Source of the DNA: Elusimicrobiota bacterium
GTDB taxonomy: Bacteria; Elusimicrobiota; Elusimicrobia; O2-12-FULL-59-9
Direction of reading: 5' to 3'
NCBI GenBank assembly: GCA_016206405.1
Contig: JACQRQ010000102.1
Coordinates: 1 to 34,270 of the forward strand
DNA length: 34,270 bases
This document shows, one piece after another, positions 7,091 through 14,076 of the stretch (position 1 is the stretch's first letter; each line of letters begins with the position of its first letter). The position numbers were made by a program, and so were the translations under genes. The notes under the pieces were generated by a model. The model saw only the letters and a list, made by a program, of their open reading frames with translations, was not told the DNA's origin and did not search any database.

Positions 7091-8140
7091 GTGAACAAGA
7101 AAAAACCGCGGCTGAATCCAAAATATATTAGCGCGCTCATCCGCAGCGCCTTAAGGGAGGACCTGGGGCGCGCCGGGGACATCACGACCTCCGGCTTAGT
7201 GCCTAAAAACCAAACGCTGACTGCGGTAATTCAGGCCAAGGAAAAAGGAATTCTCTGCGGCGCCGCCGTCGCCCGTGAAGTATTTCGCCGCGCCTGTCCC
7301 GGCGCGCGCGTGCGCATTTTGACGCCGGACGGTTCGCCGCTCAAGCCGGGCCGCGAAATCCTGCGGGTGACGGGCTCGCGCGAAATCCTCAGCGCCGAAA
7401 GAACGGCGCTGAATTTTCTCCAAAGACTTTCCGGCATCGCCACCCTCACAAGCGCTTTCGTCAAAAAAGCGGCCGGGACGCGCGCCCATATTTATGACAC
7501 CCGCAAGACGACGCCCGCGCTTCGGGCACTTGAAAAATACGCCGTGCGCTGCGGCGGCGGGCGAAACCACAGGATGGGACTCTACGATTCGGTCATGATC
7601 AAAGACAACCACATTCAAGCGCTGGAGCGAAAGGGAAGCTCCGGTTCGGCCCTGCGCGCCCTTCAAAACTTCGTGGCGCGGCGGCGCAAAGCGGCCTCCC
7701 CAGCCAAAATCACCATGGAGGCCAAAAACGCCTCCGAAATCGGCATGGCGCTGGCCTTGAAGGCGGACGTCATTTTGCTGGATAATATGTCCCCGCGCGG
7801 CCTGCGAAAAGCCGTCAGGCGCATTCGCGCGGCGGCCCCCTCCGCAGCGCTCGACACGCCGCTCTGCGGCTCCAATCGTCCCTTGCCTCCGGCAAGGGGG
7901 CGGGGACCCGGTGGCGCCGGCCCTTTCGCTGAGCTCAAGGACGATGGAAGCACCAGTGGTGCGAGACGAGGCGCGGCGGCGAGCCTCCGGAAAGGACGCG
8001 TCGAAATCGAAGCCTCCGGCTCGGTGAGCCTAAAGAACGTCCGCCGCGTCGCCGAGACGGGCGTGGACCGGATTTCCGTCGGAGCGCTGACCCACTCCGC
8101 GCCGGCGCTTGATTTGAGCCTGAATCTTATTGAACAATGA
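7091..8140 (+). CDS. nadC: Nicotinate-nucleotide pyrophosphorylase with an inserted palindromic element
   Basis: Quinolinate phosphoribosyltransferase, the third step of de novo NAD synthesis. It converts quinolinate and PRPP to nicotinate mononucleotide with loss of CO2. Family motifs are clear: REDLGRAGDITT near residues 22-33, LNFLQRLSGIATLT, the substrate-binding DTRKTTP, GGGRNHRMGLYDSVMIKDNH, DVILLDNMSP and the C-terminal ETGVDRISVGALTHSA. At 349 aa it is about 60 residues longer than usual. The excess lies at residues 247-301, between the helix after DNMSP and the strand VEIEASG. It is low-complexity Gly/Pro/Arg/Ala sequence encoded by a dispersed repeat (7829-7990). The flanking core motifs are intact and in frame, so the enzyme may still work. 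The start is the GTG at 7091, with a G-rich stretch (GGGGGAG) upstream. It is followed by birA. Confidence 0.93.
   Translation: MNKKKPRLNPKYISALIRSALREDLGRAGDITTSGLVPKNQTLTAVIQAKEKGILCGAAVAREVFRRACPGARVRILTPDGSPLKPGREILRVTGSREILSAERTALNFLQRLSGIATLTSAFVKKAAGTRAHIYDTRKTTPALRALEKYAVRCGGGRNHRMGLYDSVMIKDNHIQALERKGSSGSALRALQNFVARRRKAASPAKITMEAKNASEIGMALALKADVILLDNMSPRGLRKAVRRIRAAAPSAALDTPLCGSNRPLPPARGRGPGGAGPFAELKDDGSTSGARRGAAASLRKGRVEIEASGSVSLKNVRRVAETGVDRISVGALTHSAPALDLSLNLIEQ
7829..7990 (+). repeat. Palindromic element copy A, in frame inside nadC
   Basis: Two blocks are identical to the copy at 22.9 kb: the 20-mer GCGGCGGCCCCCTCCGCAGC (7829-7848) and the 17-mer GCGGGGACCCGGTGGCG (7900-7916), at nearly the same spacing (71 versus 70 nt). 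Internal symmetry includes CCTTGCC/GGCAAGG (3-nt loop), an outer TCC(A)ATCGTCC at 7871-7881 with GGACGATGGA at 7939-7948, and the perfect palindrome GCACCAGTGGTGC (7950-7962). It adds about 54 codons to nadC without a stop. The right boundary is approximate. Confidence 0.8.
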
Positions 8141-8167
8141 GGATGCGCGCGCTGAGCGCTTGAACCC

Positions 8168-8752
8168 ATGAAACTGCCCGGCATCACGCATTTTATGCAT
8201 TTCGTCGAGGTCGACTCGACGCAAAATCTGGCCAAGGCCATGGCCGAGGTGAATACCCCGAGCGGCTCCCTTTTCCTGGCCGACCGGCAGACGGAGGGAC
8301 GAGGCCGCCGGGGCCGCAAGTGGCAGTCCCCCGACGGCGGGCTTTATTTCTCCCTCGTTTTGCGGCCGGAGTTTTCGGTGGAAAAGCTGGGCGAGGTCAG
8401 CCTGTTGACGGCCTCAGCCGTCGCCAGCGCCCTCTACGCCCACACCGGCCTCTTGACCAAAATCAAAGCGCCCAACGACGTCCTCATGGCGCACCCCGCG
8501 AAGAAGCCGGCCTACAAGAAAGTTTGCGGAATTTTGGCGGAAGCAAAAGTGACGCTCAAGGGAAAAATCGCCTGGCTGACCATCGGCGTCGGCATCAACG
8601 TCAACAACGGCATGCCTCCGGGCCTGCCGAAAGCCGCGTCTCTTCACGAGCTGACCCAAAAAACCTACCACCTTCAGCCCATCCTCTTCTCGGTGCTCAA
8701 GGAATTCTGGAAAAACTACCGCATCTGGCTCAAAAAGCAAAAGCAGACTTAA
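8168..8752 (+). CDS. birA: Biotin--[acetyl-CoA-carboxylase] ligase (BirA, no DNA-binding domain)
   Basis: Activates biotin as biotinyl-AMP and transfers it to a lysine of biotin carboxyl carrier protein. It shows the biotinyl-AMP loop QTEGRGRRGRKW, the ligase motif KAPNDVL (usually KWPND) and GVGINVN. The 194-aa protein is a minimal class-I ligase without the N-terminal HTH repressor domain, and it also seems to lack the small C-terminal SH3-like domain. It starts with ATG at 8168, 27 nt after nadC, and probably shares its transcript. No strong Shine-Dalgarno sequence is visible. Pairing of nadC with a monofunctional birA is common in bacteria. Confidence 0.93.
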   Translation: MKLPGITHFMHFVEVDSTQNLAKAMAEVNTPSGSLFLADRQTEGRGRRGRKWQSPDGGLYFSLVLRPEFSVEKLGEVSLLTASAVASALYAHTGLLTKIKAPNDVLMAHPAKKPAYKKVCGILAEAKVTLKGKIAWLTIGVGINVNNGMPPGLPKAASLHELTQKTYHLQPILFSVLKEFWKNYRIWLKKQKQT

Positions 8753-9221
8753 ATTAAAGGATGGAAATGCGGCCGGCCGTTGCGCACGCGTCGCAGTCTT
8801 AACGCCATGAGATTTAACCCGAAAACCTCAGTTGCGGCGTCTTTCTCTTCTGAAAGTGCCGTACAAAATTATGCAACTGAGGTTGCACCCTACGCAGAGC
8901 TTCGGGTACTAGCCGGGAGGCCAGTGGCCTCCAGCGTGCTTGCGCCTGCGGCGCCGGAGCGGGTGCCTCTGACACGCCAAGTGCGCCGAGCTCTGCGAGG
9001 CGCCGGATAACCCCGTCGCTGTTTTACAGCGACAGCCGGAGCATGCACCACTGGCGCGCCCGGTGCCGCGAGCACTGCGAACGGCCCTGCGGGCGAATTC
9101 CCAACTGGGGAATTCGGGTTAAATGATCCTGCCGGCCGATCGTTTTGCCCGCCGGCGACGAGAGCGGACCGGGTTTGAATAAATTCCCACATCGTCTTCA
9201 ACGACTGTCGGAGCCGTTATC
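8753..9221. other. 469-bp intergenic region occupied by a palindromic element
   Basis: No gene is supported. The open frame at 8780-9010 is read-through of repeat sequence with no ribosome site. Most of the region (8824-9118) is copy C of the palindromic family, and the remaining 9119-9221 holds nothing I recognise. The flanking genes birA (plus) and the trehalose phosphatase (minus) converge on it. No standard terminator with a T-tract is visible, so the element hairpins may act as the barrier between the two transcripts. Confidence 0.6.
8824..9118 (+). repeat. Palindromic element copy C (intergenic, most complete copy)
   Basis: Structures in order: a perfect 12-bp inverted repeat AACCTCAGTTGC (8824-8835) with its complement at 8873-8884; the block GCAGAGCTTCG (8894-8904), also in copy D; the perfect palindrome GGAGGCCAGTGGCCTCC (8916-8932); hairpin GTCGCTG/CAGCGAC with a TTTTA loop (9015-9033); GCACCACTGGCGC (9045-9057); and a 38-bp tail at 9081-9118 that matches 23699-23737 except for one inserted C. 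The 12-bp stem and the bases around it align with copy E at 23.6 kb. Confidence 0.8.
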
Positions 9222-9998
9222 CTAAACCCAATGCTCGCCCATGAACTGCAAAAATGAGTTGACCTGCATTTGCTTCTTCAAGATAAAACCCGCCGCGGTT
9301 TTTTTTGCATGCCCGATGCGGGCCGTGACGCCCCTGCCTTTGAGGACGCGAAATCCCTCCTCATCGGTGAAATCATCCCCGATAAACACGACTTTCCATA
9401 ATTTCCCCAAGCGCCGCGAAATCTTGAGCAGCGCTTTCCCTTTGTTCCACTCGATCCTGGGCCTGACTTCCCATACCTTTTTCCCGGAGTAAATCATGAG
9501 TTGGCGTCGATAGGGCCGCATAAATCGGCCTAAAAGTTTTCGCAACGGGTGAGGCTTCAGACGCGAAGGCACATCCCTAAAATGAAGACTCAATGTGAGA
9601 CCTTTATTTTCAAGCCACGCCCCTGAGAAATCCTCCAAGGCGTCCCCTAATCCCAACGCCAACTCCTGCGTCGCCTTGCCAAAGGAGAACACCTCCGGGT
9701 GCCGCCATCGAATTTTCGGCCCTTGAATCTCCAATCCGTGGTTCCCGACGTAGTAGACTCCAGGCAGACCCACTCTTGCCCGCACCTCCTGCACCTCCCT
9801 GCCGCTGACGACAGCTACGCTGACATCGCGCATCTTTCGGAGGCGTCCGAGAAGCTCCCTCGTGCGGGCGGCCAGACAGGTGACCTCAGGCCGCGGCGCA
9901 ATTGGGCACAGGGTCCCGTCGAAATCCAGTCCCAAAAGGACGGGCTTGCCCTTAAAACCGTTTCTCACGGCGGTTTGCAATCGTCTCAAGCCCTTCAT
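9222..9998 (-). CDS. otsB: Trehalose-6-phosphate phosphatase
   Basis: HAD-superfamily phosphatase that converts trehalose-6-phosphate to trehalose, a compatible solute. HAD motif I is LDFDGTLCPIAP (D25 nucleophile, D27 acid/base), motif II is VVSGR and motif IV is FIGDDFTDEEGF. The strings VGNHGLEIQGP and the final lysine/aspartate motifs fit OtsB. Start chosen: the ATG at 9998 (MKGLRRLQTA), 6 nt after a GAGGA ribosome site, giving 258 aa. A longer frame to 10121 would overlap the kinase gene and add unconserved sequence. It is downstream of the sensor kinase on the same strand. Its usual partner, trehalose-6-phosphate synthase (otsA), is not in the window. Confidence 0.92.
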   Translation of the reverse strand: MKGLRRLQTAVRNGFKGKPVLLGLDFDGTLCPIAPRPEVTCLAARTRELLGRLRKMRDVSVAVVSGREVQEVRARVGLPGVYYVGNHGLEIQGPKIRWRHPEVFSFGKATQELALGLGDALEDFSGAWLENKGLTLSLHFRDVPSRLKPHPLRKLLGRFMRPYRRQLMIYSGKKVWEVRPRIEWNKGKALLKISRRLGKLWKVVFIGDDFTDEEGFRVLKGRGVTARIGHAKKTAAGFILKKQMQVNSFLQFMGEHWV

Positions 9999-10093
9999 TT
10001 GCAATCCTCGCGGCGGAAGGATTCCATAATCCGTCCGCTGCGGCAACACCAATACTCCGCCAAATAGGACCTCGCAGCGGATTCGCGCCGGCG

Positions 10094-11551
10094 TTAAAAG
10101 CGCGCCCCGCTCTCGGCGCATTCATTCCCCGCTGGTCGGCCTTGCTCCGGCTCAAAAAAGGGCAGAACTACGGAAAATGTATTCCCGCCCCCGTCCTCAG
10201 ATCTTACCTGGATCCGCCCATTATGCTTGTCCGCCACCATCTTGCAGAAGGTCAATCCCAGGCCCATGTTTCGGCCCGATTCGCTCAGGGTTCGATACTT
10301 CGTAAAGATTTCGGATCGCATATGAATAGGAATGCTTTTTCCCTCATCGCGCACAAAAATTTCCACGCCGTCCCGCCCCGTGGAGCCGCTCGGACGGGCC
10401 CCAAGAGAGATCCTGCCGCCGGGGGGGCTATGATCGACGGCGTTAAGGATGAGATTGCCGACAAGCCGCTTGAGGAGGTCCCCGTCGCCATAAACCCGCC
10501 TCGATGAAAGCGGCTTGGGGACTTGGAAATCCCAACCGCGGCCTGTCTCCAAGACCGCCGCCGAACATGCTGCGGCGCACTCCTGCAGCAACTGACCGAT
10601 GGGAAGCCCCCTTTTTTTCAGCAGGACCCGAACATCGCTTAATCGCGCCATTTGAAGCGCAGTACTGATCATGCCGTTGAGGCGATCGAGAGCCCTGTGT
10701 CCCTGCAGCATTATCTGGAGCTTTTGGCGCTCGGGAAAGCGAAAATAATCTTTCCCGCCGATGAGATGCAGCGAGGCTTCGATAACGGTCACGGGTTGCC
10801 TTAAGTCATGCACGATCATGGCCGTCAACTCCTGCCGCAATTTCTCCAATCTTCGCCGTTTTTCGCGCTCCGATTGCAGAGTCTCGTACAGACTCTTGAA
10901 TTCTCTCGACAGGCGCCCGATTTCAGTGGTTTTTTCGACATCCGGGAAAGCGGGCGCCTTGCCTGAGCGGAAATTTTCGACCGCCTTTTGCAACAACTCC
11001 AACTTGCGCGCCAGCGCGCGGCCCAGCCGCCGCGCCATCCAAGCCAGCAGCAGAAGAATCCCTATCCCCAACGCGATCCCGCGAGCGAGGATCACGGACA
11101 GGCCTCGGCGAACCCCGCGCACAGAAATCCCCATGGCGGCGGTTCCCACGACGGCTCCCTCGCCGCCGTCGCGTAAGTCCCAGAATCTCTCAAAAACGGC
11201 GCCGGAAGCGCCATCCTCGCTTCGATCGCGCATCCCGGTCGCCGGTTTCCATCGAGAATCCGATCCGTGGAACAATAATTCCCCTTTGGCGCTCCACACC
11301 TTGAGATATGTCATGGAGGGCAAACGGATCAGCGGGCGCAGACTTCTATCGAGCCCGTTGCGGTCGCGGGCTTTAAGCGCCGGAACGGCAAGAGTCGAAA
11401 CTAGCGCGGCGATGGACTCGATGCGTGTTTTCATCCGGTCATGCATGACCCGCCGCGCGCTCAGAACTTGGTCGGCGACCAGCACCGCCAGACAGGCCCC
11501 CGAAACCGCTAAAACGCTCCAGAATATCGACTGTTTGAGCCCCACCACCAT
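10094..11551 (-). CDS. Membrane sensor histidine kinase (orphan)
   Basis: This 485-aa kinase has TM1 (about 8-28), a periplasmic sensor region (about 30-150), TM2 (about 152-172) and a HAMP-like linker. The H-box is MIVHDLRQP (H248), followed by an N-box (NLILNAVDHSPPGG), G1 (VRDEGKSIP) and G2 (GLGLTFCKMVADKHNG). All catalytic motifs are intact. No response regulator gene is adjacent, so the partner is unknown. A -35/-10 pair (TTTACA-N17-TATCCT, 11580-11552) ends directly at the ATG. Transcription would then begin at or just inside the first codons (ATG GTG GTG), and the true start may be one of the GTG codons. The location between otsB and a sodium regulator suggests osmotic or sodium sensing (inference). 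Confidence 0.9.
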   Translation of the reverse strand: MVVGLKQSIFWSVLAVSGACLAVLVADQVLSARRVMHDRMKTRIESIAALVSTLAVPALKARDRNGLDRSLRPLIRLPSMTYLKVWSAKGELLFHGSDSRWKPATGMRDRSEDGASGAVFERFWDLRDGGEGAVVGTAAMGISVRGVRRGLSVILARGIALGIGILLLLAWMARRLGRALARKLELLQKAVENFRSGKAPAFPDVEKTTEIGRLSREFKSLYETLQSEREKRRRLEKLRQELTAMIVHDLRQPVTVIEASLHLIGGKDYFRFPERQKLQIMLQGHRALDRLNGMISTALQMARLSDVRVLLKKRGLPIGQLLQECAAACSAAVLETGRGWDFQVPKPLSSRRVYGDGDLLKRLVGNLILNAVDHSPPGGRISLGARPSGSTGRDGVEIFVRDEGKSIPIHMRSEIFTKYRTLSESGRNMGLGLTFCKMVADKHNGRIQVRSEDGGGNTFSVVLPFFEPEQGRPAGNECAESGARF

Positions 11552-11580
11552 AGGATAACTGCACCGATGGCATTTGTAAA
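11552..11580 (-). promoter_or_regulatory. Promoter TTTACA-N17-TATCCT of the histidine kinase gene
   Basis: The minus-strand -35 TTTACA is at 11580-11575 and the -10 TATCCT at 11557-11552, with a 17-nt spacer. The -10 box touches the annotated ATG, so the transcript should be leaderless and may begin at one of the GTG codons that follow. The divergent nhaR-like promoter lies within 40 bp, so the two are likely co-regulated. Confidence 0.65.
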
Positions 11581-11591
11581 GACTATATTTA

Positions 11592-11606
11592 AAATGTTAT
11601 ACATTT
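11592..11606 (+). promoter_or_regulatory. Extended -10 and perfect palindrome upstream of the nhaR-like gene
   Basis: AAATGT-TAT-ACATTT is a perfect 6+3+6 dyad. The extended -10 sequence TGTTATACA (11595-11603) lies inside it, with a predicted start near 11610 and the ATG at 11616. A dyad over the -10 is a natural place for autorepression by a LysR-type protein. It also lies 12-55 bp from the divergent kinase promoter. The protein that binds it is inferred. Confidence 0.5.
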
Positions 11607-11615
11607 ATTTACTAA

Positions 11616-12521
11616 ATGTTGCCGATAAACTACCACCATCTATATTACTTCTGGACAGCCGCCAAGTCAGGCAGCATCGCCGCGGCGACGAAGGAAATTT
11701 ATTTAGCGCAGCCGACCCTCAGCCTGCAGATCAAGCGGCTGGAGGATTTTTTGGGCAAGAGACTCTTAATTCGCGGCCGCGAAGGGGTTTCCCTGACGCA
11801 TGAGGGGCGAATCGCGTTCGAGCACTGCGAGCGCCTGTTCCATGAAGGGCAGGAATTGCTTTCAGCGCTGGGGAAAGGCAAAAAAACGAGTCCAGTCGCG
11901 TTCCGGCTGGGAATGGTGGACTCCGTCCCGAGGGAGATAGTTCTTCAGGTTCTTAATTCCATCGAGAAGCGAGACCCCCTTTTGAAAGTCAATCTGCTCG
12001 GAGGATCAACCGAAGCGATGCGCGAGAGCCTGAAAAATTACGCTTTGGACTTGGTTATTTCTCATGTCGATTTTTCAATCCAGATGCGCGGGCAATTCCG
12101 GAGCCGCAGGGTGGGCAGGATTCCAGTATTTTTTGTCGCGGCCCCGCAGCTCGAAAAAAAAATGCGCTGGTTCCCGTCCGGTTTAAGGGGCGCCGCGGTC
12201 CTCCTGAGGCCCTCGGGAAACCCCATCCGCGCGGAGGTGGAACGCTTCCTCAAACGGCATCGGCTGGAAGTATCCTTGATGGCGGAGACGGAAGATTCCG
12301 ATCTCATCCAAACCTTGGCCGTCCAAGGCAAGGGGGTGGCGGCGCTGGATGCGTTGAGCCTGGAACACGAAATACGGCGTAAACGCCTGGTCAAGCTGCA
12401 CAAGAATCCCACCGGCATTTTGCTGGACATCTGGTTTTGGGCGGGCCGCCGGCCCCAATCAAATCCCGGTCTCAATCGGGTCATGGAAGGATTAATGGAG
12501 CGGTTCGTCATTGACGTATAG
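11616..12521 (+). CDS. nhaR: LysR-family regulator resembling NhaR
   Basis: The N-terminal winged helix-turn-helix (about residues 1-62) reads MLPINYHHLYYFWTAAKSGS and continues into a typical LysR HTH (AQPTLSLQIKRLEDFLGK). NYHHLYYFW is the signature of NhaR, the sodium-responsive activator of Na+/H+ antiporter genes. The rest (about 90-301) is a periplasmic-binding-like effector domain. Length 301 aa is typical. Directly downstream (84 nt) lies a CPA1 Na+/H+ antiporter, which is the expected target. The ATG follows an extended -10 closely, so the leader is about 6 nt. Whether sodium is the signal here is inferred from the family. Confidence 0.88.
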   Translation: MLPINYHHLYYFWTAAKSGSIAAATKEIYLAQPTLSLQIKRLEDFLGKRLLIRGREGVSLTHEGRIAFEHCERLFHEGQELLSALGKGKKTSPVAFRLGMVDSVPREIVLQVLNSIEKRDPLLKVNLLGGSTEAMRESLKNYALDLVISHVDFSIQMRGQFRSRRVGRIPVFFVAAPQLEKKMRWFPSGLRGAAVLLRPSGNPIRAEVERFLKRHRLEVSLMAETEDSDLIQTLAVQGKGVAALDALSLEHEIRRKRLVKLHKNPTGILLDIWFWAGRRPQSNPGLNRVMEGLMERFVIDV

Positions 12522-12605
12522 CTGTTAATATTGCTGGCCGTCGCATATTTAACTACCATGGTTGTTTATGCGGCAGGCGATTTTGATTTCAAAAGGAGGC
12601 GGCAT

Positions 12606-13832
12606 TTGAGCGTTGGGGCATTTCTTTTCACGATCGGCCTGATCATATACATCGGCGTCGTCGGGTCATTTCTCTTTGAGAGATACCGCATACCCGATGT
12701 TCTTAATCTCATCATCATCGGCTTTATTCTTGGCCCGCTGCTGCATTTGGTTAAGCCGAGCCTGCTCGCCTTATTGATGCCCTATGTTGGGGCCGTCGCC
12801 TTGGGGTTGATCCTCTTTGAAGGCGGGCTCGACCTTGATTTCGACAACGTCCTTTCACAGTTCGGGCTTTCCTTCCTTTTGGCGGCCGGCACCTTCCTGC
12901 TTAATATGGCCGCCATCGTGTTTTTCTACCGCTGGTTGACCGGATCGGGATGGATTCAATGCCTGTTGCTTGGGTCGGTGCTTGGCTGCGTATCCTCAGC
13001 CATTATCCTTCCGGTCAGCAGCAAGTTGAATGTGCCCGATTCCGTCCGGGCGGCGGTCAACATGGAGGCCGTCCTCTCGGATTTATGGGGGGTCATGACC
13101 ACCCTCGTGCTTTTGCGACTGGCGGAACTGAGGATTTTTGATCCGGGATACATGGTCAACGCGGTCGTCGGGGCTTTTTCGACGGCCATCGTGGGAGCTG
13201 GGATATTCGGGATGGCATGGCTTTGGGCGCTTGACCGGCTGAGAAAAAGCCCCTTCGCCTACATGATGACGTTGGCCGCCGTGATGGTTCTTTATGGTTT
13301 GACGGAGTTGGTGCACGGCTCAGGCCCCATGGCCGCTTTAACATTCGGCATCGTGCTCACCAACGCCGATAAGATCATGGCCGTCTTCGGCCAGAAATTC
13401 AAGTTCGTCTTGGATGAGAAGATCCGCTGGTTCAATACCGAGGCGACCTTCTTCGCTCGCACCTTCTTTTTCGTCTATCTAGGGCTGGTGATATCTCTCA
13501 AAACGTTAACGGCCGCTTTCTTCCAGGTGGCGCTGGTTATTTTCCTCATCATCGTCATCTGCCGCTATTTGGTCGTGCGCGCGGCGAAATTAATAATGAT
13601 AGAGAACAACCGGTACGCCGATGTCTACGTGGCGATGCTCCCTCGGGGACTGACGTCCGCTGTCTTGGCCAGCATGGTCGCGGCCGCCCGGATTCCGGAC
13701 ACCGAAATATTTTTGGAGTATGTTTTTGCGGTCATCTTATGCACCAATTTTCTAATGACCTGGATGATTTACAAGATCGAAAAGCCTCATTCGAAACAGG
13801 CAATTTCCAACGTGGGATCGCCCCCCGTCTAA
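12606..13832 (+). CDS. Na+/H+ (or K+/H+) antiporter, CPA1 family
   Basis: Inner-membrane protein with about 12 hydrophobic segments that exchanges protons for Na+ or K+. CPA1 features include the LFEGGLDLDF motif (residues about 75-85 of this model) and the acidic ion-binding region EAVLSDLWGVMTT, with YLGLVIS and PRGLTSAVLAS later. Start chosen: the TTG at 12606, six nt after a strong AAGGAGG, giving 408 aa. An upstream in-frame extension to 12531 has no ribosome site and would put this Shine-Dalgarno sequence inside the gene. It follows the NhaR-like gene on the same strand. Ion specificity cannot be read from the sequence. Confidence 0.88.
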   Translation: MSVGAFLFTIGLIIYIGVVGSFLFERYRIPDVLNLIIIGFILGPLLHLVKPSLLALLMPYVGAVALGLILFEGGLDLDFDNVLSQFGLSFLLAAGTFLLNMAAIVFFYRWLTGSGWIQCLLLGSVLGCVSSAIILPVSSKLNVPDSVRAAVNMEAVLSDLWGVMTTLVLLRLAELRIFDPGYMVNAVVGAFSTAIVGAGIFGMAWLWALDRLRKSPFAYMMTLAAVMVLYGLTELVHGSGPMAALTFGIVLTNADKIMAVFGQKFKFVLDEKIRWFNTEATFFARTFFFVYLGLVISLKTLTAAFFQVALVIFLIIVICRYLVVRAAKLIMIENNRYADVYVAMLPRGLTSAVLASMVAAARIPDTEIFLEYVFAVILCTNFLMTWMIYKIEKPHSKQAISNVGSPPV

Positions 13833-13970
13833 GCGGCGTTATATCGGCTTTCGCCTCGGTCCCTTTTCGCGGCTCAGCCGCCGGGAAATTCCATGCGCCG
13901 GCACCCAATCAAAACCTGCCTCATTCTAACCGCGCCGCTATTAAATTTGGCTCCCATGCCGCCGATGTGT
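13833..13970. other. Intergenic region after the antiporter
   Basis: It contains the perfect 6+1+6 palindrome GCGGCTCAGCCGC (13869-13881), which could be a transcript end but has no T-tract. Beyond it lies the tRNA promoter. I see no gene. Confidence 0.35.
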
Positions 13971-13976
13971 TAAAAT
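13947..13976 (+). promoter_or_regulatory. Promoter of tRNA-Glu (extended -10)
   Basis: TAAAAT at 13971-13976 is preceded by TGT, forming an extended -10. A weak -35 (TTGGCT, 13947-13952) lies 18 nt upstream. The predicted start near 13983 leaves about 3 nt before the mature tRNA 5' end. Confidence 0.6.
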
Positions 13977-13985
13977 AGGCGCCAC

Positions 13986-14060
13986 GCTCCCATCGACTAA
14001 CGGTTAGGTCACCACCCTTTCAAGGTGGTAATAGGGGTTCGATTCCCCTTGGGAGCACCA
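13986..14060 (+). tRNA. tRNA-Glu (anticodon UUC)
   Basis: A complete cloverleaf: acceptor GCTCCCA (13986-13992) pairs with TGGGAGC (14050-14056), and A plus an encoded CCA ends at 14060. The anticodon stem ACCACC/GGTGGT closes the loop CTTTCAA, in which positions 34-36 are TTC. The T-arm AGGGG-TTCGATT-CCCCT is perfect. It reads GAA and GAG codons. The next gene begins only 16 nt downstream, so it may share this transcript. Confidence 0.97.
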
Positions 14061-14076
14061 ATTCTCCACTCTCGTC

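Noticed and set aside
7829..7990. nadC as a pseudogene
   Set aside because: The frame is open through the insert and all catalytic and C-terminal motifs on both sides are intact.
8780..9010. 76-codon open frame as a gene
   Set aside because: It reads across the palindromic element, has no ribosome site or recognisable protein features, and is best explained by the high GC content.
8753..9221. Insertion sequence with a transposase
   Set aside because: No transposase reading frame is present in any of the palindromic element copies; they look non-autonomous.
9999..10121. Longer N-terminus for OtsB
   Set aside because: It would overlap the kinase gene and lacks a ribosome site, whereas the ATG at 9998 has GAGGA at proper spacing directly before the HAD domain.
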